In this document: positions 12,824 through 23,959 of the stretch, piece after piece
Position numbering within the stretch: position 1 is the stretch's first letter
Layout of the letters: each line of letters begins with the position of its first letter
Source of the DNA: Zarea fungicola
Lineage: Eukaryota; Ascomycota; Sordariomycetes; Hypocreales; Cordycipitaceae
Length of the DNA: 64,000 nt
Assembly (NCBI GenBank): GCA_900169235.1
Contig: FWCC01000161.1
Coordinates: forward strand, 62,001-126,000
Reading direction: 5' to 3'
Translations under genes and position numbers: made by a program
The notes under the pieces: model-generated
The model's input: only the letters and a program-made list of their open reading frames with translations
Told to the model about the DNA's origin: nothing
Database searches by the model: none

Positions 12824-14043
12824 GTATATGAGCTAGAGAAGGGACGAGAAATGAAGAAAAACAGTAGAAGTACAGTGTCGAATACAGGGATGCGCGGGCG
12901 CAATTCGTAAGGCGGAAAAGTGATTGGACTGTCGTTGCCAATTGGTCGCGCGACTCTTTTCGCTCTTGCATGGAAAGCTATGGGTGACTTTTTCGATGGA
13001 TGCCGCGCCCCTTTCGGAACCTGGAGCCACGTTCAGCCGATGGCAACTGAGGTAGACATAGAGTCGTGCCACTGGATCTTCTGGCAGGCGCTATGCCCAC
13101 TATTTGCTGGGCGGTTAGGGGCCTTGCGAGAGGCTGTGCAGCCCTACAACTTATAAGCCTGCTCAGGCCTTACGTGATGAACCATAAATAGCCTTATTGA
13201 CCAGACAGTCCTAATTAACCAGATAACCTTTATTGCAATTTCTATACATGATCCATTACCCGAGTTTACCCTTTCCTGCAAAGGTGCTCTCAAGTGTGAA
13301 CAGCGACTCCCCAAAGCAAGAGCGGCTCCGATGGTGTCGCCATTTTGTTGTCGAGGAGTGATGGGAAACGGTATTGAGCATAGTCGCAGTCCAGTACACC
13401 AAATATAGATAACTAATAACTTTCTATAAAATAGAAAAACATCAATGAATGATTTAAAGTGCCCCAGAGCATACAAAAATGTGCCGCGTAATATGTTTGT
13501 CACGGTTTACTGCCACAGGCTACAGCACTGCACAGGGCCGCCCCACTCCCAGTCTGCCCAGCAAGTGGGTGTCCCAGCACCAAGCCACCGCCTGCAGCCT
13601 TCACAACTTGCTGCGCTATTAGCACCCGATGTGCGTACGCCTTAGAGTCGATGACCTGGTGATGCAGTGCACGAGGATACTTTCCCCTGCACCATCCCCA
13701 TCTTCCTTTTTGGACATTCCACACTCATCAAGCGACGCACCCCTTTGTAACATTTTCCCTTTCTCGCTTAATCTTCTCTCCGTTCTCTACATCATACGTT
13801 TACAACTGCTGGACAGGGCAAGCATTGTGCCCACCATAGAAGGAGGCGAAGCTGCTTATTGTCCAGTTTCAGGCTGTGTCGAGACGCCGAAAGAAAAGTC
13901 CATCCCCGCTGCACTGAGACATAGAAATTATTTAGTGCTCCTGTTCCATTCATCACCAGAAACATTCACCAAGGGACAACAATAAATAATTTCAGTCCCT
14001 TTGTCCTACCTCGACCCCAGAATCCCACCGATCGGCCACCATC
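12824..14043. other. Divergent promoter region, mS43 and STIMATE-family gene
   Basis: About 1.2 kb between two gene starts pointing apart. It is AT-rich near 13190-13460 and pyrimidine-rich near 13680-13800, before the plus-strand gene. No reading frame with protein character was found, and no clear operator motif. Confidence 0.5.
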
Positions 14044-15274
14044 ATGGATGCTGTCAGAGCAGCAGCCATCGGCGTCGACCACCCAACCGCGGCCGGTCTC
14101 GTTCCTACAATCACATCCACTGCCGCAGCGGTAGCAGTCTCGCTCGCCAGCCAGACAATGATATTCGTTGCCGCCTCGTCGCCGACATCCACGCCGCCCG
14201 ACGATGACAAGAGCCCATCACATGGAGGCGGTGGCAGCTCCGAGGGAGAATGCCAACTTCTCGGATCATTTGCGCTGCTCGTCCAGGCGGCACTTGGCGG
14301 GCTCGCGCTGCTGGCCCTCGTCTACAAGCGCTGGCGGGAGCGACCTCAGCGGCCCGTCAAGATTTGGTTCTTTGATGCGTCGAAGCAGGTCTTTGGCTCA
14401 GTCCTCGTCCACATTGCCAACATCTTCATGTCGATGCTGACGAGCGGCCGCTTCTCCATCACCGCGACGAGCGTCGTCGGCCGAACCACGGCGTCTCCTT
14501 ATATGCCCAACCCATGTTCCTTTTACCTTCTCAACCTTGGCATTGACGTGAGTTGATAAACACGACCCCGACGATACACTTCTACAAAGATGGTCCTCGC
14601 TAACATGAAACCAAAACAAACAGACAACACTCGGCATCCCGATCCTCATCGTCCTCCTCCACGCCCTCACCGCCATGGTCGCCCTCACCCCCGTCGGCAA
14701 GCCCCGTGAGTCGATCCAGTCCGGTCACTACGGCACCCCGCCCAACGCCTGGTGGTGGCTCAAGCAGTCCGTCATTTACTTTTGTGGCCTCTTCCTCATG
14801 AAGATTTGCGTCCTCATCATCTTCATCACCATGCCCTGGATCTCCAAGGTCGGCGACTGGGCCCTCAGCTGGACCGAGGGCAACGAGAAGCTCCAGATTG
14901 CCTTTGTCATGATGATCTTCCCCCTCATCATGAACGCCATGCAGTACTACATTATCGATTCCTTCATCAAGAAGCCCCTCAGCGCGGAGGATCAGGATAC
15001 ACTCGATGACCGCGAACGTGGACAGTTCCGCCCGCTGCGTGGCCCGGATGACTCGCTAGATGGCCTCGACAGCGACGGCGACGCGGATGACGAGGCTCCC
15101 CTGGTGGATAAGGCGGGTGCGGCGCCGACAAGAACGCGGGGTGGCGGTGCGAGCAGGATGCCCGCGCTGGACGCCGAGTACGACCCGGATCTGGATGGGG
15201 ATACAAACACGATTATCGGGAGTAGTTCATCGAGTCGGAGCGCCAAGCCGTCGATTCCATTACCCAAAGAATAA
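14044..15274 (+). CDS. STIMATE/TMEM110-family vacuolar membrane protein
   Basis: Two exons, 14044-14547 and 14624-15274, give 384 residues. The 76-bp intron has a GTGAGT donor, a GCTAAC branch site and a CAG end, and joins NLGID to TTLGIPILIV. Hydrophobic segments include the FALLVQAALGGLALLALVY helix, the VHIANIFMSML helix, the TLGIPILIVLLHAL helix and two more near VIYFCGLFLMKICVLIIF and FVMMIFPLIM. The motifs WFFDASKQ and NPCSFYLLNLGIDTTLG are hallmarks of this family. In animals STIMATE works at ER-plasma membrane contacts; the yeast relative YPL162C is a vacuolar membrane protein. The C-terminal ~100 residues are an acidic, Ser-rich cytosolic tail. The exact role in fungi is unknown. Confidence 0.8.
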
Positions 15275-15979
15275 AGGAGTGAAGATGCAAAGCATAGTAC
15301 CAACAGCGGCACTGTTTTCTTTCCTTCCTTTTTATATTGGGGATTTTTTATATGTTTTTGATTACTTCATTCCTCTCTATTGTTTGGGTTCATGGAAAGT
15401 TTGGCGTTTGGTTTTGGTTAATAATACTGCGGTCTTTTTTTTGCCTTGTGTTGGGCGGGAGTTTTCTTTATGTGTATTTACAGAAGTCGATACAAAATCA
15501 ACGAATACAGATCAGGCGAGGGGCTATACGTGGCCAATTTTTGAATGCCATTTCCCTTTTTTTTTCGTGATGACATCAATACCACTATCACCAGGCTGCT
15601 CGTTAACATCACACAACCTCTAAATCTACGGCAATAGCGTGACAGAAAATACATTGTTTGTAAAGTTTTGAGATGAAGAAAAGAAAGGTAGTAATAGAAT
15701 TTGTCATCAAGTTGTGAATAAGAATAAAATAAGCTCCTCTATGAAAATTGAACCTCCAGGGGAGAATTAAAAAAAAAACGCCCAGTATAAAATGTAGACG
15801 CACATGCAAATTGTCTTTGTCTTGCCCAAAATATACGCCTCAGTTAAAAAAAAAAACCCCCCAAAAGATACGTCATTGCCAGAACCTGGTTTTTCTTCTA
15901 TATGCCCTTCGCTTTTCTTTCCTGTGGCGAAATATTGGATCCCATTCTTTCTATCCCATAAATTTCAACATGGGTGCGA

Positions 15980-18166
15980 TTAATGACCGCCGTTCCAGCC
16001 ACCCTGGGGCTGGTTATAATATTGGCGCTGCTGCTGCTGCTGCTGGCCCTGGCTGCCTTGTTGCGGGTTACGGCGGTTCTGCTCCCAGGCGTCGTTGGCT
16101 TGCTGGCGCTCGCTGTTGCCAGTCTGGGGTCGGGCGAAGCCAGATGTGAAATCAAAGCCGGCATTGTTGGTAATGGGCGACTGAGGCTGGGGCTCAGCAA
16201 ACGCAGTCTGGCCGTTGGGTCGGCCAACGGGCACGTTGTGGTCGGGACTGCGCGGCTGGCGAGGGATGGGTGAGTACGTGCGAGTGGGAGCGGCGGCTTG
16301 GTTGAAGGCCGGACGATTGTATGGGCTTTCGTTGGGCGCGGGTGTGTTTAGAGGGGACGGACTGAACGGCTGGTCGGGTCGTGAACCAGTTGGGCGTCTA
16401 GGCCCGGGGCCGGGACCAGGCGAGCCGCGGGGACCAGGAGATCGTGGCGACATGGGGGACATGGGGCCAGGTGAGTTTCTCATCCGAGGATCCATGCCAT
16501 AGGGTGGTTGAGGGCCAAGAGGGGAAGGCGCACCATTGTCTCCAGTCCTTTGACGTCGCATTCCGTAGCCTTCAGGGGCAGATCTGCCGTCAATGTTTCC
16601 TTGGCGAGGCTGGTTGTATTGTGCGCTGGGGTCATAGGCTTGGGGTGCTTCGTTCGGCGACTGACCAGCCGGGCTATGGGTAGAGGCTTGACCAGAGACA
16701 GGCTGCGGTGAGTTTGCAGCCTGTCTGTTCTGCACAGGTGGAACATAGCCACCGTCTAGCTCAATCGGGGCTACCTGATCAGTGGCCATCTCGAATGCAA
16801 CAGGTTCCGGTGCTGCAGGGTGCTCCGAGTGCACAGGGCTCTTTGCCCCAGGATTGGCAGACATTTCCGCAAACGCTGCATGGACGTTTACTCCGGGCTC
16901 CTTGCGACCAGGTTCAGATGGCATCTCGACGTAACCGCCGTCCGGTGCTTGATGAAATGGGTTCTTTGCCTCCGAGGACAGCTCATTGTATGGCGACGCT
17001 GGCTGCTGGTGCGGCGAGTTGTAGCCGTGTTGTCCGGGGGCAGGAGACTGATGTCGAATGGCGCCTGCGGCGATGGCAGCGCCGGCGAGGCCACCTGCAA
17101 GACCTGCACCGGCCATGCCCGCAGCACCAGGGCCGCCGTGGTGGCCACCGTTGGGATCAGGAGAGGTATCGTAAGGCTGGTCTAGGCCATAGCCATCGGA
17201 TATGCGATTGGAGTTGTAGTCGTTGGGGCTGTTCAGGGTCTGTGAGCGACCTTGATTATACGCGTTGTATCCATTGTTGTTGTACCCTCCTGGGCCACCA
17301 GGGCCACCAGGACCACCAGGGCCAGCTTGGTTGTAGCCGTGATTGTTACCGTATCCTTGGTCATGCAAGGGGCTTACAGGCCGGCGGCCATTTGCATATG
17401 CAGCACCGCCGGCTCCAGCAGCGGCAGCTCCAGCCATGTAGCCATGGCCGGGTCCAAGATTGTTGGGTGCATTGTATGGGCCTCGGCCATCACCAGCGCC
17501 CATCGGGCTGACAGCGCCGCTGGCTGGTGAGCCGGCACGGGGGTTGCGCGGGTCATTGTGTGCCGGCTTCTTGAGTTGATTCATCTCAACGGCCTCTTCG
17601 TCCTCGATCAGGACCTTCCTGGAGCCAGCGCCGTCCCAGCTGGGCATCTGCGGGAGTGAGTCTTGGTTCTTGGGCGTGTCGAACGAGGCATACTGTGGTG
17701 GTTGGGCATGCTGAGGGGCGGGCTGGTTGAAGGAGGCCTGCATCGGGGCGTGTTGCTGATATCCGTGATTTGGAGGGATGTATGGCGCGTCGAGGTATTT
17801 GTGATTGCGATCATTGGGGGGATCGCAGCATCCACAGCAATTGCCGCAGCACTTGAGGCATTGGAAGCAGCCGCAGCAGCAGGACTTGGCGCAGCAGCAG
17901 CAGCGCGCAATACACCAAATGACAGAGAGCAAGATGAGACTGCCAACAATGATGACGGCAATGACGGGCCACTTGCAGAAGGATGCCTTCATGCAGTTGT
18001 CCCAGCTTGAGAATGCGGTTTTAACGTCGGTAACTTTTTGCTCGGTGCTGCCAATTATATCACGTTTCTGGGCATGAGCGACTAAAGATCTGGCAAGGAC
18101 ATTGGTTATGGCTTCCCAGGCAGTTGGCCGCAAGCTGCGAGCCATTGCCACGTCGACAGAATGCAT
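15980..18166 (-). CDS. Pin2-like single-pass membrane protein with Cys cluster and long Pro/Gly/Gln tail
   Basis: A single open frame of 728 residues starts at the ATG at 18166 (MHSVDVAMARSL). Residues 48-65 hold the block DVKTAFSSWDNCMKASFC. One membrane segment follows at about 66-87. A very dense cysteine cluster at 85-114 contains around 15 Cys in CCCC, CCC and CC groups, a pattern typical of palmitoylated or metal-binding juxtamembrane regions. The rest is a disordered Pro/Gly/Asn/Gln-rich tail with GPGGPGG repeats and a polyQ end. The head resembles yeast Pin2 and fungal proteins named fibroin-3-related. The family is thought to sit in exomer-dependent trafficking to the plasma membrane (established for yeast Pin2, inferred here). 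A short unrecognised intron near residues 12-33 cannot be excluded. Confidence 0.72.
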   Translation of the reverse strand: MHSVDVAMARSLRPTAWEAITNVLARSLVAHAQKRDIIGSTEQKVTDVKTAFSSWDNCMKASFCKWPVIAVIIVGSLILLSVIWCIARCCCCAKSCCCGCFQCLKCCGNCCGCCDPPNDRNHKYLDAPYIPPNHGYQQHAPMQASFNQPAPQHAQPPQYASFDTPKNQDSLPQMPSWDGAGSRKVLIEDEEAVEMNQLKKPAHNDPRNPRAGSPASGAVSPMGAGDGRGPYNAPNNLGPGHGYMAGAAAAGAGGAAYANGRRPVSPLHDQGYGNNHGYNQAGPGGPGGPGGPGGYNNNGYNAYNQGRSQTLNSPNDYNSNRISDGYGLDQPYDTSPDPNGGHHGGPGAAGMAGAGLAGGLAGAAIAAGAIRHQSPAPGQHGYNSPHQQPASPYNELSSEAKNPFHQAPDGGYVEMPSEPGRKEPGVNVHAAFAEMSANPGAKSPVHSEHPAAPEPVAFEMATDQVAPIELDGGYVPPVQNRQAANSPQPVSGQASTHSPAGQSPNEAPQAYDPSAQYNQPRQGNIDGRSAPEGYGMRRQRTGDNGAPSPLGPQPPYGMDPRMRNSPGPMSPMSPRSPGPRGSPGPGPGPRRPTGSRPDQPFSPSPLNTPAPNESPYNRPAFNQAAAPTRTYSPIPRQPRSPDHNVPVGRPNGQTAFAEPQPQSPITNNAGFDFTSGFARPQTGNSERQQANDAWEQNRRNPQQGSQGQQQQQQRQYYNQPQGGWNGGH

Positions 18167-20232
18167 GTTGGCGGAGGTGAAGTAGTCAAGTTATTGAGGA
18201 ATTATGTCGTCTCGGGTCGGACGAGAGCTCGCGGCAGAAGACTGGAGGTGTCGCAGAAAGACTGATTCGAAAAGTGCGGCACTAGGAACTCATTCCGATT
18301 TCGTACCAACAGGCGCGATGTCGTCAACAGCTGGTGACGGCTTTGCGAAGCAGACTGTTGTGCTGGGTGTATTATCTGGCTGGCTGGCAAGTGACGGTAC
18401 AAAGAAGCCAGAGGCTCGGTGGCAGAAGGATAGCCAGCCTTTCGAGCCGAGGATAGAAGGGCAACACACCGAGTGTGGACAGCTTGTGGGTTGAATCGTC
18501 GTGAGGCAAAATTGTCGGGAGTGTCTCAAATTTGGCGGGCTGGCGAGACGCGAGTGGCAGAGCACGTATTTAGTAGGATGTTGTGACCCAGCGTCTTTTT
18601 TTTTTCTAAACTAGCAACAAGTTGAGGCTCCTGAGCCGTGTCGTGGCGTGGTATGGTAGTGTAAGAAGCGAAGAGAAAATTTTCGAGTCGTACGAGTGTC
18701 CAACTGATGGATTGACTAGTAAGAAGAAAAGAAGGAAGAAGAAAAAAAAGCAAAGTCCAAAAAAAAAATCCAAATATTCAAAATTCAGAGTGAACGAAGA
18801 AGGGATGATGCGTAAAAGAATGGCGTCGTAGCGGAGCGCAGGGAGCGGAGCGACCAGGTACAGTGATGAGTGGCTGGGGAATCGATAAAAAGAGCGAGAT
18901 AGTCTAAGAATCCTGCAAAATGAGTGACAGATGGCGATGACACTGGAACGATGATATCGTCAAAGGGTCGTCGCCTGGGAAGGAAATCCGGACAGATGGT
19001 GTATTCAAACGTCGCCGCTGGCGAAGATGGTGAGGGAACAAGAAAGGAGAGGCCGCCTCATTGATTCACCAGTTGAATGAGCGAGAGGGCTTCGGGAGGA
19101 AAGACAGGGGGGCTTCGCCGCTTCAGAGTGAACCCCAGACAGGATGGCGTACTGGAGTCCGGGATGAGACGGGGATGCGCAGCGAAAAGAAAGCACCGCC
19201 TCTCTGTGGATTGGATTATGGGGTTTGTTGTGTTGTGCGTGCCTGCAATTGGTGCGGCACTTGCGACGGTGATCAGTTTAGGGCATTTCAGAGCATTTTA
19301 GGGGTTTCTGGACGAGATGGGCTACAAAAAAAAAACGCCGCCAGGTATTTAGTAGGTAGTTAGCATATGGCTGTGAAAAGGGACCGGGTTTGAGGGGATG
19401 GCAATTGGGGCAATTGGGGCAATTGGAGTGCCACAATCCCAGCCAAGGCCCATACAAGCAATCGCGCAAGGTTGGCAAGTTACGCACAAACACACCACGA
19501 AAAACTGAGTGCAATATTTTGTCCTCATTCAAATCAGTCAACAGGTACGGGTATACATATGAGCCACGCAGAAATAAGTGGATTCATTATTTCGCCAAGA
19601 AATGGAAAATTGAGATGGGCAACCCCGAAGTAGAAAGATACGCAGCAACATGTGCATCCCATTCCCAGTACACCACGAACAGACCATCATTGAATCCACC
19701 CAAAAGCATCTGTGCGACCTATCATTCATGACATCAGCAACCCAATCCTCATTACCCGGCAGGCGGATAGCCGCAAGGGGGCGTGGGGCTGGGCTACCAA
19801 AACCCTTATTATGGTGGCAAGTGGGCGTCGGGGGGAAGCGTTGCTGATGCAGATCGGGGCTTCTTCCATCAGAATCTCCTAGCGGTAACTATTCTCACAA
19901 GGTGACAATGACAGAGTGACGCTGCTGTTTAGCCAACAGGCATTGTTGATCTGATACTAATTTATCTCTTAATGCGGCGACGCCTAAAGGACGCAAGTAG
20001 AGGTTCTCAAATGGGCGCATTGTGCGCTCTGTATTCTTTGCATCTATCGGCCTAGAGAATCTCGAATATAGACGAAAGGTGACCATGCTATGTAGCAAAC
20101 CAGACAGGCTTCAATTCCCCGGCACGTTAAAGATTAGCGGAGAAGCACCCCATATACCCAACCATTATGCTGGTAAAAATCAATATGCTACAGGTACAGG
20201 TACAGTTAACTAGTCGAATAGCAAGTTCTCGT
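18167..20232. other. Gene-free interval
   Basis: 2 kb upstream of the Pin2-like gene and downstream of the broken ABC gene. It is purine-rich near 18720-18780. Small frames on both strands lack motifs. It contains a three-copy 10-base repeat at about 19400-19427. No gene supported. Confidence 0.5.
19400..19427. repeat. Short tandem repeat, 10-base unit
   Basis: Three near-perfect copies of GGCAATTGGG in a row. This is a simple microsatellite, read directly from the sequence. Confidence 0.85.
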
Positions 20233-22330
20233 CTACAGATCCCTGCTGTTCCACAATGCTTTGAACTTGGAGCCAGGAGTCGCGACCAGCTCATTTGGCT
20301 CACCGGTCTCCGCCACTTGACCCCCCTCCATCACGACAACCATGTCGTAGTGACGCACAATCTCCAACCTATGTGCCACTTCCACGACAGCCATGCCCTC
20401 CAAGTCCGGACGCAGCGCCGCGCGCTTCTCGTCGTCGATGCGGATGTCGATGCTACTGGTCGCCTCGTCCAGGAGCACCACGCCGCCGCTGCCACCGCCG
20501 CCGCTACTAGACTCGCGACGCAGCGCAATACGCGCCAAGCAAAACAGCTGGCCAGCGGAGAGGCCCAGTTCCTCAAGCCTAGCATCGAGCCGCCACGCGT
20601 CTCGAGAAAGGGCAAGATGGCCACTTTGGTGAGCGCGTGGATGAGAGGCTCGTCAGCCTCCACCTTGCCTTCCGGGCCGAGGTTGTGGCGCACGGTGCCC
20701 GGAAGCCAGAACGCGTCTTGCGGAAAGGCGGAGATCCGAGAGCGGATGTCTTGCCGCTACGCCATCGATCCGTATGCTGCCGTTGCCACGGAGCTCTAGC
20801 AGGCGGCATGACGCAGCAATGAGAGACGATTTACCGCTGCCGGAGCGGCCGCAGACGCCTACCTTATCCCGGGTTTAATGCTCAGAGTCACCCCTCGGAG
20901 GATGTCCTCGCCCTCGCTGTACGCGGCGACGACATTCTCAAGCTCAATCTGGCTCTGCGATGGCCAGTCTGCGGCTGGCATTTCAATCTCCTCAGGCTTG
21001 TTCTCGTTGGGCGTGTACCGGTTAAACCACTTCAACCGAGCAATCGCACCAAGAGAAGTCTCTAGCTTGGTCCACATTATAATAACACTAGACAGGGTGA
21101 AGTTGAAGCTGATGACATTGATGAGGGCCAGTCCGATTGCACCGCCTGATGTGGTCTCGGGAAGCAAGACAGCCATAAAACAAGAAGCACGGTCATGCTA
21201 GCAGAGAACATGCCAAGCACCACCTGCAGCCAACGTTGGATACAGAACATTGTATAATATGACTTTTGTGACGCGTTGAGTCGCCGAAATTTTTCTTCAA
21301 TGGTTGCGCGAGCCCAGCTAGACGCACGAATGGGTAAAAGACCCGCCAGTGTCTCGGCAAACTGTTTATAAAGGGGCGACTTGAGCTCTATGTCGAGAAA
21401 CCGGAGCTGGCGCGATGTGCGTAGGTAGTATCTCTGAATGAGATATACAGTAGCAAGGCCGAAAGGAATAATAACGCCAGCGTAGGAAGCTCCAGATGCA
21501 ATAATAGCCGTCTCTGTAATGGCCTGCGCGACTAGAAGAACGGTTGCAATAAATGTCATTGGTAACGTCTGGTCAATCAGAGTCATGTCTTGGCTGAATC
21601 GGTTCAAAGTAACACCATTGTCTATCGATGTAAAGAAATGCAGTGGCGCGTTCATAACGCTCCTGAGAAGAAGAGCACGAAGTCGATTCGCAGATCGAGG
21701 GATCCCTATAAGAAGAAAATGGGCAAGCACAGCAACTCCAACGATGGACACGAGGACTGCAAAAGCAATATAGCCACCCAAATAGCTAAGCTTCTTATTA
21801 TTAGTCTCTTGCTCTGTCCAAAGGCGAAGCCAGATTATTGGCATCTTCTCCGTAACAGCATTTATGCAGTCTAAAACGGCTGTCACAATGGCAACAGACC
21901 AGCCAAGAGATTTAAGATAAATCTTATAGCAGTCAATGTCACCAGTTTGCCGGCCAAGTTTCATTTCAGTTTCCCTTGTATTCTCCTCAGTATCAATCTC
22001 TGCACGGCGGAGAGGCGTCGCAGACCTCTGATTGGAGGTTGTGGTGGTACTGGCAACAGTCTCATCAAGCACGGCAGTGATCGTTTCCTCCAAGACACCC
22101 CACTCAGACGGAGCAAAGGCATGATACGGCACTTGGTTGCGCACAATATTACCGTTCTCGAGCATGATGATGGAGTCGGCCGCCGACAAAAAGTTGACAT
22201 TATTAGTGGCAAGAATAACTGTCTGGCCAGTGCTGCGTAGGAGACCATCTACGCCGAGAAGGCGACTGGACGTTAGTGCTCATGAGCGTAATAGAAGCCA
22301 GTGTAAAGAAGGACAGTGGCGCCGACCCCT
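20233..22330 (-). pseudogene. C-terminal half of an ABCC-type ABC transporter, frameshifted
   Basis: The readable part starts inside the end of the first ATPase domain (ILATNNVNFLSAADSIIMLE). It runs through a full second membrane domain (about 22100-21080, with NAPLHFFTS and NRFSQDM motifs) and a second ATPase domain. All motifs of that domain are present but in different frames: Walker A GRSGSGKSS, Q-loop AFPQDAFW, signature LSAGQ, Walker B VVLLDEATSS and H-loop AHRL. Frame changes lie near 21174-21181, 20858-20870, 20757-20761 and 20582-20594. Each is a 1- or 2-base net loss and far too small to be an intron. The first membrane domain and most of the first ATPase domain are absent. A Gly/Ser-rich insert lies between the signature and Walker B. 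It is probably a dead multidrug or conjugate exporter. Sequencing error could explain some of the four shifts but not the missing half. Confidence 0.8.
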
Positions 22331-23229
22331 CCAAAATCTTGGCAGCATTCAGAGTCTCCGGCACGGCAAGAGATGCAAAGGTGGCAACGTACAGGATGCC
22401 AACGCCGAGAAATGTTGTGAACCAAACGTCGTAGTTCATGGCCACATAGGTCAAAGGGTTGCCAATGAGCTGACCGGCAATAGCAATGGCAGCGATGAGG
22501 AAGAAGGTATTTGATCTGGAATGGGCGTCAGTGCATGACGGTGATTAAATGTATCGGAGACGGTCACCTTTGTTCGCTTGTTGAGACGTCGTTGCATATG
22601 GTGCAGATTACCGCGTTCATAACGAAAGGTCCGCCGCCAATGACTGTCAAAAAGGCCGAGCCCCAGATGAGCCGAATGGGAAAGACAGCGGGAAAGTAGG
22701 CTAGCGCGGTGCCATGGTCAGCGATCCAAATCACACACAGAATAGATATCACGCACAGATGAGGGCAACAGCAGACTCAAGCAGAGCAATGCCCAGCAGA
22801 GACAGAAAGAGAATCACTCGACGCCCATACTTGTCTGAAGCGATTCCATAAGGCACAGACAGAAGCAAACCGGGTAGCAAGCCAAAGGTAGACTCCCAGC
22901 CTTGAAGCATGGCAAAATCAGCCTGCACAACACTATCCTTGCAGCGGGGGTCGATTGCTGGTTCTGTAACATTTGTATGGTGCTCGCGACAGACGATTCC
23001 CTCCTGTACCTGGAGCAGAGGTATGGTGACTAGAGTACCCCCAAGCTCGACCGCCAGAAGTATGGCCAAGCTGATGACTAGAATGAAAGTGCGTCGACCC
23101 AACGTGTGCTTTTTCCAGTGGTCGTCTTGTGTGAGGTTGGGGTCGGGTGGCGCATTTCCTTCAGGTAGAAGAGCTGTTCGCTCGTCCACATCCACGGGCG
23201 CGTCACCTGCATGACTCGGTTTGGGCATC
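22327..23229 (-). pseudogene. Truncated MFS transporter (N-terminal half only), fused to the ABC remnant
   Basis: Exons on the minus strand are 23229-22757, 22700-22568 and 22515 to about 22327. The introns are 56 bp (GTGCGT...CTGAC...TAG) and 52 bp (GTGACC...CAG). The product has an acidic N-tail, the family block DPRCKDSVVQADFAMLQGWE, the MFS signature GIASDKYGRR between segments 2 and 3, and six membrane segments ending at ASLAVPETLNAA. The intact paralogue next door continues for six more segments; here the sequence passes within tens of bases into an ABC transporter. The frame stays open across the junction for a short way (to about 22210), so a hybrid transcript is possible. A six-segment MFS half is not expected to work alone. 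Both introns sit at the same codons as in the neighbour. Confidence 0.75.
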
Positions 23230-23959
23230 GATTCTTGACTGATAATGGGAGACCAGCGGCCTGTGATTTCGGCGTACTGGCAGGGGAAAATCAATTCGTC
23301 ATGAGAGCCCAAATTTGCATGATAAAGTATTAACAACAGATCAGAGACAATCTGGGATGAGTTGGATGGGGGAACCTGGTGGGACGATGCTGGGGGAGGG
23401 GGGAGGTTCATCTGGTCTAGTAGGAAGTGGGTTAGCGGCCGCAAGGTTGAGCGTTAGTTGTTTTGTATGTGTCTTTACTCGTTTCGTGAATTTCCCTGGT
23501 GTTGTTATTATGAGTATTATGATTATTCGAATACTATTTTATTCAGATGCTACCATAGTTCACTGTCCGCCATGGTACAGCCCATAGTGAGAAGTCAAAA
23601 GTAGAGTTGTTGCTAATCTCCAGCTCCTAAGCTTTTCCATTTTTGGGCTCGCAGTCTTGGCCAAAAGTGGCGACAGTTTCTGTTTAGGATTGCAACGGAC
23701 ACTAGCATTTAATTCCCCGTCGGACGCTAGCCCCATCCGATTTAGTCCTGTTTGGAGACGCAATCCATCTGGAGTTCGTACCCGTGTCTAAATGAACTTT
23801 TGTTTGATCCAACCAACTTGCCACATAACCAAACCAACTGTGGCGCTCGCGCTCGGGGTCCCCTACAAAGCAAACAGCCAGAGATGAATCCAGATAAACG
23901 CAGCGATGATCGAAACATAATTTATTTACCTTTAGCCTTTTTCATGACATTTTTCAGCC
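23230..23959. promoter_or_regulatory. Shared promoter region between divergent MFS paralogues
   Basis: 730 bases separate the starts of the two MFS genes, which read away from each other. No conserved operator could be picked out by eye. The arrangement means any common regulator would have acted on both copies. Confidence 0.4.

Noticed and set aside
20233..21181. Explaining the ABC frame changes as introns
   Set aside because: The breaks are 1-2 bases within continuous conserved protein text, with no donor-acceptor pair of workable length.
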